From contig NZ_STGE01000032.1 in the NCBI RefSeq assembly GCF_005222675.1, positions 1 to 64,000 on the forward strand: 64,000 bases of DNA, in the 5' to 3' direction. Below are positions 16,637 through 25,230 of this stretch, in pieces. Positions within the stretch are counted from its first letter, which is position 1; each line of letters opens with the position of its first letter. Origin of the DNA: Mycolicibacterium sp. CR10 (GTDB taxonomy: Bacteria > Actinomycetota > Actinomycetes > Mycobacteriales > Mycobacteriaceae). A program made the translations under genes and the position numbers. The notes below the pieces were generated by a model, which worked only from the letters and a program-made list of their open reading frames with translations, was not told the DNA's origin and made no database searches.

Positions 16637-18661
16637 TCAGGCGTTGAGAACACGTTCACCAATGATGCGTTGCGCCCGCAACGCATCAATCTCCTTGTCG
16701 GAAAGACCTAGTCGCGTGAGCACCCCGGCGTTGTGCTGCCCCAGCGTCGGTGCCGGGGTGCGGTGGTGTTGCCGAGGGCCTGGCGAAATCCGGAATGGCC
16801 AGCCCGGGAAGCGATGTCGCCCGGTGATGGGGTGGTCGAGCTCCTGGTAGTAACCCCGCGCGTCGAGTTGGCCGACCTCGTACATGCGGTCGGCGGTGAG
16901 CAATCGCTCGGCAGGTACGCCTCGTGACGCCAGCGCGTCGACGACCTCGTTCGGTGCCCGGCGCTGAGTCCACTCGGTGAGCACCGTGTCCCACTCGTCG
17001 TGGTGTGCCAAGCGGGCTTCGGGCGTCGCGAACCGTTGGTCACCCACCAGTTCCGGGCATCCGAGGACCTCAGCCGCGGAAGCCCAGTCGGAGTCGTCGC
17101 GGACCGAGATCGCGACCCATCGGGGTTGACCATCACCAATGAGTCGTAGTCCAAGCCGAAATGCTCGACGACTCGCGGTGAGAAGTTCTCGACCACCACA
17201 TCTGCCTCGGCCGCCAACCGCAGTGCCAACTCTCGGCCGGGCTCTGAGGTGAGGTCCAGCGTGATGTCCCGCTTGTTGAGGTTGGTCCCATGCCAGAGCG
17301 GCCCCCGCTCGTACCAATCATTCCCTTCACGGAGAATCGAACCTGAGTAGCGATGCCCATCTGCACGTTGGATCGATTCGACCTTGGTCACCTCGGCGCC
17401 GAACGCGCCCAGGTAGCACGTCAGATACGCACCGGCCCAGAAAGTGCTGAGATCGAGGACTTTCAGGCCCGCGAAGGGCAGGGTCACGTCGTCGCAGGTA
17501 TTCCCGGCGCCAGGCCGTTCGCCAGTCCAGCCCTCGGCCACTGCGCCCAGGCGCGGCGCCGGCAGCGGCGATGACGCGGGTGTGCGGGACAACCGAAACG
17601 GCGGCCCCGGCCGGATGAATCGGCTTGCAGCCTGGTCTTCGAGGAAGAAGCCGCGATCCGCGTATTGCGGGCAGGAGAGAATCGATTCGCCATCGGTCAC
17701 CGGGGCCGCGGGGATGCGCATAGCCTGACTCAGGTCCACCAACTCGGCCACCGACATGTCATCGAGCCACGGCTGGGCCTTGGCGAAGAAATCGTCACGA
17801 TCGGGTCCGCCCAGCATGACCGCGAGCTGGTGCTCGCCGAACTCCGGCAGGCCCATCATCGCGCACATCGAGCCAGTGCTGTCCGGTGAGGCAGTTGATC
17901 CCGATCCACCCGTCCGATGCCCGCACAATGCCCAGCATGGGAGCGGCACCCGAGTTGGTCGGAAACCCCAGGTTCTGCAAGCGCTCGGCCATGAGCATCG
18001 GGTACGGCAGCGCCGACAGAAGAGACTCGTGAGCCGAAACATCGACCTCGACAACCCGTTTGGCGGCTGCGGCAATCCCAAGGGCGGTGAGGGCGCCCAT
18101 CGCGGCATATGCCCCCACGATGAACTCCGGTACGCGGACGCCGGATTGGACCGGCGGACGGTTCGGCTCCCGCATGCTGACCCACCCCGATGAAGCCTGC
18201 AGGGTCAGCGGGGTCGTCACACGGTCGCGACGGGAGCCCGTCTGACCGTAATCAGAGATCCGCACGACGACGAGGCCGGGGTTGAGCAGCGGGAGGCTGT
18301 CACGATCGAGACGCCATGGCGGGCGAGCGAGGACACCGGGCGACAAGCTCTCCACCAGCAGATCCGCCCCGGCGATCAGGTCGCGGACCGGTGCGATTGC
18401 GTCGCGCCTCTCGGGATCAATGGTGGCGCCGCGCTTTCCGGCGTTGAGATACTCGAACAGACCACTGTGACCGGAGGTCGGTGCCGCGTCGACCGTTGTC
18501 CCCCAGTCGACCTTTGTCCCCCAGGAGCGCAGTGGATCACCGGACGGCAGCTCGATCTTGTAGACATCCGCCCCGAGATCCACAAGCAACTTCGTGCAGT
18601 ACGGCCCGGCGATATCGGTGCCGAATTCGACGACGCGCACACCGGCGAGGGGTCCGGTCAC
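16637..18661 (-). pseudogene. Two-domain CaiB/BaiF CoA-transferase, inactivated
   Basis: The intact gene would encode two fused class-III CoA-transferase domains. Domain 1 starts at GTG 18661 with LAGVRVVEFGTDIAGPYCTK and runs in one frame to GINCLTGQHWLDV. Near 17862-17868 the frame is lost: restoring two bases (a TG unit) would give CAMMGLPEFGEHQLAVMLGG, which continues in the next frame. Domain 2 starts LPFAGLKVLDLSTFWAGAYL and runs to FGLDYDSLVMVNP. There, near 17115-17140, the frame changes again to QPRWVAISVRDDSDW, and roughly 100 residues that normally lie between these two motifs are missing. The tail GLSDKEIDALRAQRI is normal. It overlaps the aldehyde dehydrogenase stop, so it was the second gene of that operon. 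It once would have moved CoA between carboxylic acids. Confidence 0.8.
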
Positions 18662-20085
18662 ATCGGTACCCCGATCGCCTTGGGTTCCATATAGGAGCGC
18701 AGTCCCATCACGCCACCTTCACGGCCGATTCCGCTCTGCTTGAATCCACCGAACGGGGCGTCGCCGGGGATAGTCCCGTTGATCGATATCTGGCCCGTCC
18801 TGATTCGTCGAGCGATCGCGACGGCACGCTCGACATCGGTACCCCACATCGCACCGCCGAGACCGTATGCCGACCGATTGGCAATGGCAATCGCATCATC
18901 GTCGTCGCGGTATCGGAGCACCGTCAGCACCGGGCCGAATACCTCCTCCTGGGCGATCCGGGCGTCGGCCGTGACATCGGCGAGGATCGTCGGCTCGAAG
19001 TAGAACCCGGCGGTCAGATCCTTCGGCCTCCCGCCGCCGGTGACCACCGTCGCGCCGTCGCTCGTCGCGCAGCGCACGAAATCCTGGACGCGGCAGAGGT
19101 GTTCGCGACTGATCAACGGTCCCATCGTCACCGCGGGATCGATGGGATCGCCGACGACCACGTGTCGCGCCAGTTCGGCCAGGCGGGCAACGACGTCGTC
19201 GTGCATTGCGTCGGGCAGCAGCAGTCGGCTGTTGAGGATGCAGGCCTGGCCTGCATGGAGGGTGCACCCCTCGAACAGAATGCGCTCGAGGAGTTCGTCG
19301 GAGACATCGGCGTCGGGCAACACGATGCTCGCCGATTTTCCGCCGCACTCGAGCAGGATCCGTTTCATCGTGGTGGCGGCACCGGCCATCACGTCGCGTC
19401 CCACCGTGGAACTGCCGGTGAAGCTGACCATGTCCACCCGGGGATCCAGGGTGAGCAGCCTGCTGGCCTCCACACCCGACGGTGTCACCACGTTGACGAC
19501 GCCTGGAGGGATATCGGTGTGCTCGTCGATGATCCGGGCCAACGCGAACCCGGCCAGCGGGGTCAGCGGCGACGGCTTGAGCACGAGCGTGTTGCCGGCG
19601 GCCAACGCGGTGCCGACTTTCATGACGTTGAGGGTGTGCGGGAAATTCCACGGTGTCATTGCCGCCACCACACCGACCGGTTCGTAACGGAGCAGCGTGG
19701 TGCCGGCCGCGCCCCATGCGTCCATCGGCGCCTCGGCGGGTTCGAGCGCAAGCTCGGCGGCGCGCCCGGCCATGAATGCGGGCCCGTCGACCTGAATCAG
19801 TCGTTCGTTTGCGGTGCAACCCCATTCGGTCTGCGCCAGATCGAAGGTTTGAGAGCTTGCGTCCAGCAGTGCACTGCTCAGTTGCCGTAGACAGCGGGCT
19901 CGCTCCGCCGGTTCGGCAGTAGGCCACGGTCCGGAGTCAAAGGCCCTGCGCGCAGCCTCGATGGCTGTCTGCACCTGTGTCGGCGAGGCGTCGGGGGCAG
20001 CCGCGATGACCTTCCCGGTGGCGGGATTGATGACGTCATATCGTCCGGCATCCGGCTGCACCCATTCGCCGTCTATGTAGTGCAC
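18658..20085 (-). CDS. NAD(P)-dependent aldehyde dehydrogenase
   Basis: A 475-residue ALDH-superfamily enzyme. Landmarks are the start YIDGEW, MTPWNFPHTLNVMKVGTALA, KPSPLTPL, the glycine motif FTGSSTVGRD, LECGGKSASIV with the general-base Glu, GQACILNSR with the catalytic Cys, and QEEVFGPVLTVLRY. The GTG at 20085 follows AGGCAGGCGA and gives the usual ALDH length; an ATG 60 bases upstream is possible. It is divergent from the P450 operon and was followed by the CoA-transferase that is now a pseudogene. The likely job is to oxidise an aldehyde, made by the alcohol dehydrogenase or by Ltp2-type cleavage, to an acid. Confidence 0.88.
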   Translation of the reverse strand: MHYIDGEWVQPDAGRYDVINPATGKVIAAAPDASPTQVQTAIEAARRAFDSGPWPTAEPAERARCLRQLSSALLDASSQTFDLAQTEWGCTANERLIQVDGPAFMAGRAAELALEPAEAPMDAWGAAGTTLLRYEPVGVVAAMTPWNFPHTLNVMKVGTALAAGNTLVLKPSPLTPLAGFALARIIDEHTDIPPGVVNVVTPSGVEASRLLTLDPRVDMVSFTGSSTVGRDVMAGAATTMKRILLECGGKSASIVLPDADVSDELLERILFEGCTLHAGQACILNSRLLLPDAMHDDVVARLAELARHVVVGDPIDPAVTMGPLISREHLCRVQDFVRCATSDGATVVTGGGRPKDLTAGFYFEPTILADVTADARIAQEEVFGPVLTVLRYRDDDDAIAIANRSAYGLGGAMWGTDVERAVAIARRIRTGQISINGTIPGDAPFGGFKQSGIGREGGVMGLRSYMEPKAIGVPM

Positions 20086-20159
20086 TCGCCTGCCTGCCCT
20101 CCTCGTGGGCGCCACCGTTCCACGCAGTAGCTGACGGTGATCCACGTATCCGACATTTT

Positions 20160-20167
20160 GTGTACAC
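20160..20167. promoter_or_regulatory. Palindrome in the ALDH-P450 divergent region
   Basis: GTGTACAC is a perfect eight-base palindrome in the 224-base gap between the divergent ALDH and P450 genes. A second GTACAC lies near 20243. It could be a regulator half-site pair, for example for the TetR at 26427. Confidence 0.35.
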
Positions 20168-20255
20168 CTGTCGTGATGCTGCAGTCAATACCTCGCCAAT
20201 GTGGCTTCGTATTAGGGCATTGACACGTCTGTGTGACGTCGGGTACACAGGATTT

Positions 20256-20284
20256 ATCAGACATATTGCTCGTATCTGTCTGAT
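20256..20284. promoter_or_regulatory. Inverted repeat before the P450 operon
   Basis: ATCAGACA (20256-20263) and TGTCTGAT (20277-20284) are perfect inverted repeats with centres 21 bases apart, two helical turns. They lie 25 bases before the P450 GTG. This is a strong operator candidate for the TetR encoded at 26427 or another dimeric regulator. Confidence 0.5.
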
Positions 20285-20309
20285 CCACGTCGACTCGGAA
20301 AGGCCGGCA

Positions 20310-21497
20310 GTGCTCACCTCGATTCCCCTGCACTCACCGGACTTCTACTCCGGCAATCCCTATCCGGCCTATCGGGAGCTACGCGCATCGACGCCGGTGG
20401 TGTGGAACGACGTCACGAAGTTCTGGGCGTTGTTGAAGTACGAGGACATCCGTTATGTCTCGGGCAATCCGGGGCTCTTCTCGTCGGTGCACGGCATCAC
20501 GATTCCGGACCCGGCACAGCCAGAGCCGGTGCAGGAAGGCAACCTCATCTTCACCGATCCGCCGCGGCACCGGCAGCTGCGCAAACTCATCAACTCGGGT
20601 TTCACCCGCCGCCAGGTGGCCTTGCTGGAACCGAAGGTGCGGGAGATCGTCAAAGGCATCCTCGACAGCGTCGATCCCTCTCGCGAGTACGAGTTCGCCG
20701 AGGAGATCGCCGCACCGCTGCCCACCCGCCTGATCGCCGAAATGCTCGGCGCCCCACCCGATGACTGGGAGCGATTCCGGACGTGGTCGGACGCCGCCGT
20801 CGGCGTGGCCGATCCCGATATCGCGATGGATCACCTGGTCGCACTCGGCGAACTGTACGAATACTTCACCGAGATCATCGCGGTTCGGCGGTCGGGCGAG
20901 GTGGCGGGTCACGACGACCTGCTCAGCATCCTCGCGGCGGCCGAGGTCGACGGCGAGCGGCTCAGCGATACCGACCTGCTCAACTTCTCATTCCTCCTGC
21001 TCGTCGCCGGCAATGAGACGACCCGCAATCTCATCGCGCTCGGCACCCTCGCGCTGATCGAGCATCCGGACCAGTTCGCCAAACTCCGAGCCGACCCCTC
21101 GCTTCTGCCCGCCGCGGTCGAAGAGATGCTGCGATTCACCAGTCCGGTGACCCACATGGCGCGCCGGGCTACCGCAGACGTCGAGATACGTGGCCAACAG
21201 ATCAAGGCCGGCGACACCGTGGTGATGCTCTATGGTTCCGCCAATCGCGACGAGGACGTCTTCGGCCCGACCAGTGAGACCTTCGATATCACCCGAAATC
21301 CCAACCCGCACATTGCCTTCGGTGCAGGTGAGCATGCATGTCTGGGCGCCCAACTGGCCCGCCTCGAGGCCAGGGTGCTTTTCGAGGTCCTGCTGAGCAC
21401 CTATCCGTCGATCGAACTGGTCGGTGACGTCACGAGGCTGCGCGCCACGATGGTCCCCGGCGTCAAGCACATGCCCGTCCGACTTGGGGCGAACTGA
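20310..21497 (+). CDS. Cytochrome P450
   Basis: A 395-residue soluble bacterial P450. The haem loop is FGAGEHACLG with the thiolate ligand at about Cys344. The I-helix oxygen-activation motif is AGNETTR, the ExxR-type helix K lies in AVEEMLRFTSP, and ANRDEDVFGP follows. The GTG at 20310 is preceded by GGAAAGG and gives a normal length; the open frame upstream to 20160 lacks homology. It heads an operon whose other genes match the cholesterol side-chain igr operon, where the P450 (Cyp125) oxidises the terminal carbon. By analogy it would hydroxylate an unactivated carbon of a terpenoid or steroid-like substrate. Electron partners are not encoded beside it. Confidence 0.9.
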   Translation: MLTSIPLHSPDFYSGNPYPAYRELRASTPVVWNDVTKFWALLKYEDIRYVSGNPGLFSSVHGITIPDPAQPEPVQEGNLIFTDPPRHRQLRKLINSGFTRRQVALLEPKVREIVKGILDSVDPSREYEFAEEIAAPLPTRLIAEMLGAPPDDWERFRTWSDAAVGVADPDIAMDHLVALGELYEYFTEIIAVRRSGEVAGHDDLLSILAAAEVDGERLSDTDLLNFSFLLLVAGNETTRNLIALGTLALIEHPDQFAKLRADPSLLPAAVEEMLRFTSPVTHMARRATADVEIRGQQIKAGDTVVMLYGSANRDEDVFGPTSETFDITRNPNPHIAFGAGEHACLGAQLARLEARVLFEVLLSTYPSIELVGDVTRLRATMVPGVKHMPVRLGAN

Positions 21498-21500
21498 ACC

Positions 21501-22679
21501 ATGGACTTCGACTTCACCGCAGAACAAGAACGTCTCCGCAAGGACTACCGCGAACGTCTCGAAGCGGTCATGACGCCGGAACGCAGGCGGGCAGTGGCCA
21601 ATCTGATGGAAGGCGGACAGGCCATGACCGAGTGCCGGCTGGCGCTCGGGGAGGCCGGCCTGCTCGGGGTGTCGTGGCCGAAGGAATACGGAGGCGGCGG
21701 GCTGACGGCCCTCGAGCAGTACATCTTCGGTGAGGAGGCGCAGCGGGTGCAGGCACCGCTGCCGATGATCACCCTCAACACCGTGGGTCCCACACTCATT
21801 CAGTACGGCACCGACGAGCAGAAGGCAAAGTTTCTGCCCGCAATCCTCAAGGGCGCCATCGATTTCGCGATCGGTTATTCCGAACCCGGCGCGGGCAGCG
21901 ATCTCGCGTCGCTGCGGACAACGGCGGTGCGCGATGGTGATGACTACGTGATCAACGGCTCGAAGATGTTCACCAGCGGCGCCGAGTTCGCCGACTACAT
22001 CTGGCTCGCCGCGCGCACCGACCCAGACGCCAAGAAGCACAAGGGCATCACGTTGTTCATGGTGCCCACCGACAGCGCCGGCTTCTCTTTCAAGCCGCTG
22101 CACACCATGCCGGGTATCTCGACCTACTACACCTTTTACGACGACGTCCGGGTGCCTGCAGACTCGATCGTGTTGGGCGAGAACCAGGGCTGGACACTCA
22201 TCACCAACCAGCTGAACCTGGAGCGTGCGGCACTGGGCAACCTGGCCGCGTTGAAATCGCTCTTCGACAAGACCCTGGACTGGGCGAAGACCACCGCGCT
22301 CGACGATGGGCGGGTCATCGATCAACCCTGGGTTCAGCAGGCCCTCGCCCGCGTCGAGGCCCAGGTCTCGGCGTACACCCTGATGAACCTGCGCGTGAAC
22401 GCGTCGATGAGTTCCAGCGCGCTGGGCATGGGTGAGGCGTCGGCGGCCAAGGTGTTCGGCACAGAACTCACCCAGGTGGTCGCCCGGGAACTGCTCGAGG
22501 TGCTGGGTCAGGACGGTAGCCGCGCAGGTTCGGCCGCACCGCTCAAAGGTGACATCGAACGGGCCTACCGGCTGGCAGTGATCAACACATTCGGCGGCGG
22601 CGCCAACGAAATCCAGCGCGACATCATCGCCATGGCAGGCCTCGGGATGCCGCGGGCGCCCCGGGACATGCGCGCCTGA
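21501..22679 (+). CDS. Acyl-CoA dehydrogenase (ChsE2/FadE29-like)
   Basis: A 392-residue flavin acyl-CoA dehydrogenase. Landmarks are MDFDFTAEQERLR, GVSWPKEYGGGGLTALEQ, IGYSEPGAGSDLASLRT (the FAD/substrate loop) and the C-terminal GGGANEIQRDIIAMAGLGMPR. It begins three bases after the P450 stop. In mycobacteria two such unlike subunits (FadE28-FadE29) form an alpha2beta2 enzyme acting on the short steroid side chain. The second subunit here is probably the protein at 23672. It would introduce the alpha-beta double bond into the CoA ester of the oxidised substrate. Confidence 0.88.
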   Translation: MDFDFTAEQERLRKDYRERLEAVMTPERRRAVANLMEGGQAMTECRLALGEAGLLGVSWPKEYGGGGLTALEQYIFGEEAQRVQAPLPMITLNTVGPTLIQYGTDEQKAKFLPAILKGAIDFAIGYSEPGAGSDLASLRTTAVRDGDDYVINGSKMFTSGAEFADYIWLAARTDPDAKKHKGITLFMVPTDSAGFSFKPLHTMPGISTYYTFYDDVRVPADSIVLGENQGWTLITNQLNLERAALGNLAALKSLFDKTLDWAKTTALDDGRVIDQPWVQQALARVEAQVSAYTLMNLRVNASMSSSALGMGEASAAKVFGTELTQVVARELLEVLGQDGSRAGSAAPLKGDIERAYRLAVINTFGGGANEIQRDIIAMAGLGMPRAPRDMRA

Positions 22680-22704
22680 CAGCCACCGACAGGAAGGGAC
22701 CGAA

Positions 22705-23253
22705 GTGACCGGCGACGTCAAGTCCGAACTGCGCCAACGTCTGGACGCACTGATCGGTACCCCGGTCGGTGACGGCAAGCCGACTCTGGCTCCGGACCCC
22801 GTGAACGAACCGATGATTCGGCACTGGGCATACGCGCTCAACGACATGAACCCCGCCTACCTCGATGCCGAGTTCGCCGGACGCTCGCGCTTCGGTTCCG
22901 TTGTCTCCCCCCCGGTCATGCTCCAGACGTGGACGATGCCACCGCCGAAACTCGAGGGTATTCGCGAACGGGGCGGCGTGCCGATCGTCGTCACGCACGA
23001 CCCGCTGAAGTTCCTCAGCGACGCCGGATACGTCGGCATCGTCGCCACCAACTCGGAGTTCGAGATGGAGCGCTACCCGAAAGTGGGTGATGTCCTCACG
23101 GCGGACACCGTGTTCGAGTCCATCTCCGACGAGAAGAAGACCGCCATGGGCACAGGCTATTTCGTGACATGGCTGACCACCTACCGGGACCAGAGCGGTG
23201 AGCTCGTCGGTAGGCAACGGTTCACCACCCTGCGGTTCAAGGTGGGCAACTGA
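22705..23253 (+). CDS. MaoC-like hydratase subunit (ChsH2 N-terminal-like)
   Basis: A 182-residue hot-dog-fold protein of the MaoC N-terminal (FAS1-type dehydratase) kind. It shows NEPMIRHWAYALNDMNPAYL, VSPPVMLQTWTMP and a beta-strand region ending TTLRFKVGN. It starts with GTG after AGGAAGGGACCGAA. The stop overlaps the next gene in a TGATG junction. In M. tuberculosis ChsH2 (Rv3542c) this domain is fused to a DUF35 domain; here the two are separate but adjacent genes. It would hydrate the enoyl-CoA together with the MaoC protein at 24781. Confidence 0.85.
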   Translation: MTGDVKSELRQRLDALIGTPVGDGKPTLAPDPVNEPMIRHWAYALNDMNPAYLDAEFAGRSRFGSVVSPPVMLQTWTMPPPKLEGIRERGGVPIVVTHDPLKFLSDAGYVGIVATNSEFEMERYPKVGDVLTADTVFESISDEKKTAMGTGYFVTWLTTYRDQSGELVGRQRFTTLRFKVGN

Positions 23254-23654
23254 TGGCCTTTCGTCTGACACCGGCGACCAGCCGGGACACCGAGTTCTTC
23301 TGGTCCGGCCTAAAAGACCAGAAGCTGCTCATTCAGCGCTGCGCCGACTGCCAGACGCTGCGCGTGCCTCCCCGACCGATGTGCGGCAGATGCCAATCGC
23401 TGCAGTGGGATTGCGTCGAATCGACGGGGCGCGGCACCGTGTGCAGCTACGTGATGCCCAAGTATCCCCCGCTGCCGTTCCTCGAGTACCCCTACATCGT
23501 CGCCCTGATCGACCTCGAGGAAGGCGTGCGGATGGTCTCCAACCTCTGCGATGTTGCGCCGGAGGAGGTCACGAATGGCATGGCGGTCGAGGCCTTCTAC
23601 GAAGCGTTCAACGACGACGAGCTCGTACTCCATCAATTCCGTCCCGCCCGCTGA
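23253..23654 (+). CDS. DUF35 OB-fold/zinc-ribbon protein (ChsH2 C-terminal-like)
   Basis: A 133-residue protein with a rubredoxin-like zinc ribbon (CADC...CGRC) followed by an OB-fold part (GRGTVCSYVMPKYPP, YPYIVALIDLEEGVRMVSNL). DUF35 proteins work with thiolase-like partners; the ChsH2 DUF35 domain is needed for Ltp2 aldolase activity. Here it is an independent gene translated through a TGATG junction with the MaoC gene. The expected partner is the Ltp2-like protein at 25227. Confidence 0.88.
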   Translation: MAFRLTPATSRDTEFFWSGLKDQKLLIQRCADCQTLRVPPRPMCGRCQSLQWDCVESTGRGTVCSYVMPKYPPLPFLEYPYIVALIDLEEGVRMVSNLCDVAPEEVTNGMAVEAFYEAFNDDELVLHQFRPAR

Positions 23655-23671
23655 CTGACTGGACACCGAAC

Positions 23672-24784
23672 ATGGACTTCTCATTCACCGAAGATCAAAA
23701 GACCGTCGGCAAGATCGCACGCGAGCTCTTCGAACGCCGCGCCACCCCCGACCACCTCAGTGAGCTCGAGACCGGTGACGTTCGGTTCGATGCGGCGCTG
23801 TGGCGCGAACTGGCCGGCGCAGACCTGCTGGGCATCGCGTTACCGGAGGCCGTCGGAGGCAGCGACGGCAGCTTCCTCGATCTGGGTGTACTGCTCGCCG
23901 AAGTCGGCTGGGCCGTCGCCCCGGTACCGCTGTACGCGACACTGGTGCTCGGTGCGGACACTATTGCCCGACATGGCGGTTCGGCTCTTCAGCAGCAGTA
24001 CCTGCCCGGCGTCGTGGACGGCAGCAGGATTTTGACGGGTGCGCTCACAGAGCCGGGGCGCTCCGATCCGACGTCACCGCAGAGCACCGCTCGCCGGGAT
24101 GGCGAGACGTGGCGCCTCAACGGCACCAAAGAACTGGTGCCCGCGGCGCAGCTCGCCGGCGCCGTCGTGGTCTCTGCGCAGACCGACGCTGGACCCGGCC
24201 TGTTCGTCGTCGACACCGACGACGGGGGGGTCGACATCCGCCCAGTACGCGTCACCAACGGCGAGCCGCACGCGGATGTCAGCCTCGACGGCGCCGTCGG
24301 TGCCGTGGTGGGCGAGCCCGGCGAAGGCCACGATCTCGTCAGTTCGATGTACACCAGGGCGCTCGTCGGGTTGTGCGCGATGCAGATCGGCATCGCCGAG
24401 CGGGCCCTGCGGCTCGCCGCGTCCTACACCACCGAACGCGAACAGTTCGGCAGGCCGATCGGGTCATTCCAGGCTGTTCAACAGCGCATGGCCGACGCCT
24501 TCATCGACGTCGAGTCGATCCGCTGGACAACGTGGCACGCGGCATGGCTGGTGGCCGAGGGGCGGTCCGCCGACCGCGCGGCAGGTATCGCGAAGTTCTG
24601 GGCGTCCGAAGCCGGTGCTCGTGTCACGGCGACCGCCCAACAGGTGCACGGCGGCATGGGCATCGATGTCACCTACCCCCTTTCGCGGTATTTCCTGTGG
24701 GCCAAACAGATTGAGCTCTCCCTCGGATCCGCGTCTCATCAGCTGGCCCGTCTGGGCGCTGCCTATCCGGAGGGAAGCACATGA
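23672..24784 (+). CDS. Acyl-CoA dehydrogenase (ChsE1/FadE28-like)
   Basis: A 370-residue acyl-CoA dehydrogenase homolog. It starts MDFSFTEDQKTVGKIARELF and has GIALPEAVGGSDGSFLDLGV, a much degenerated middle loop (ALTEPGRSDPTSPQ in place of the usual YSEPGAGSD), and a normal C-terminal domain (REQFGRPIGSFQAVQQRMAD, QVHGGMGIDVTYPLSRYFLW). The weak middle loop resembles the second subunit of heteromeric mycobacterial FadE enzymes. It probably pairs with 21501-22679. Its TGA overlaps the next gene by ATGA. Confidence 0.85.
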   Translation: MDFSFTEDQKTVGKIARELFERRATPDHLSELETGDVRFDAALWRELAGADLLGIALPEAVGGSDGSFLDLGVLLAEVGWAVAPVPLYATLVLGADTIARHGGSALQQQYLPGVVDGSRILTGALTEPGRSDPTSPQSTARRDGETWRLNGTKELVPAAQLAGAVVVSAQTDAGPGLFVVDTDDGGVDIRPVRVTNGEPHADVSLDGAVGAVVGEPGEGHDLVSSMYTRALVGLCAMQIGIAERALRLAASYTTEREQFGRPIGSFQAVQQRMADAFIDVESIRWTTWHAAWLVAEGRSADRAAGIAKFWASEAGARVTATAQQVHGGMGIDVTYPLSRYFLWAKQIELSLGSASHQLARLGAAYPEGST

Positions 24785-25230
24785 CCTCTATCGTCGGCCA
24801 GAACACCCTGGCCTGGAACGCCGTCGCCGTCGGCGATGAGCTCACTGCGATGGACGTGCCGGTGACGACGACGCTGATCGTGGCCGGAGCGATCGCCTCG
24901 CGCGACTACATGCCGGTTCACCACGACCGTGACTTCGCCAATTCACAAGGCTCCCCGGACATCTTCATGAACATCCTCACGACCAACGGTCTGTGTGTGA
25001 AGTTCCTGCACGACTGGGCCGGGCCTGAAGCGATGATCAAGAAACTGTCGATCCGCCTCGGCGTGCCCGCCTACCCGAACGATCCGCTGACCTTCACCGG
25101 GACCGTCACCGGCACGTCGGCGGTCGCCGGTGAGGGTCTCGTCGACGTCAGTTTCACCGGAACCAACAGCCTCGGCAATCACGTCATGGGCACCGCGGTG
25201 CTCGGCCTGCTGGAGGGGGTGGCTGAATGA
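24781..25230 (+). CDS. MaoC-like dehydratase subunit (ChsH1-like)
   Basis: A 149-residue hot-dog protein with SRDYMPVHHDRDFANSQGSP, a hydratase-2 type region with candidate catalytic Asp and His, and PNDPLTFTGTVTGTS. It matches ChsH1 (Rv3541c) in size and in position between a FadE and the Ltp2-like gene. With the MaoC protein at 22705 it should form the hydratase that converts the enoyl-CoA to a 3-hydroxyacyl-CoA. Four-base overlaps on both sides indicate tight coupling. Confidence 0.87.
   Translation: MTSIVGQNTLAWNAVAVGDELTAMDVPVTTTLIVAGAIASRDYMPVHHDRDFANSQGSPDIFMNILTTNGLCVKFLHDWAGPEAMIKKLSIRLGVPAYPNDPLTFTGTVTGTSAVAGEGLVDVSFTGTNSLGNHVMGTAVLGLLEGVAE

Noticed and set aside
20160..20309. N-terminal extension of the P450
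   Set aside because: The added residues have no P450 character and cover two inverted repeats. GTG 20310 with GGAAAGG fits the family length.
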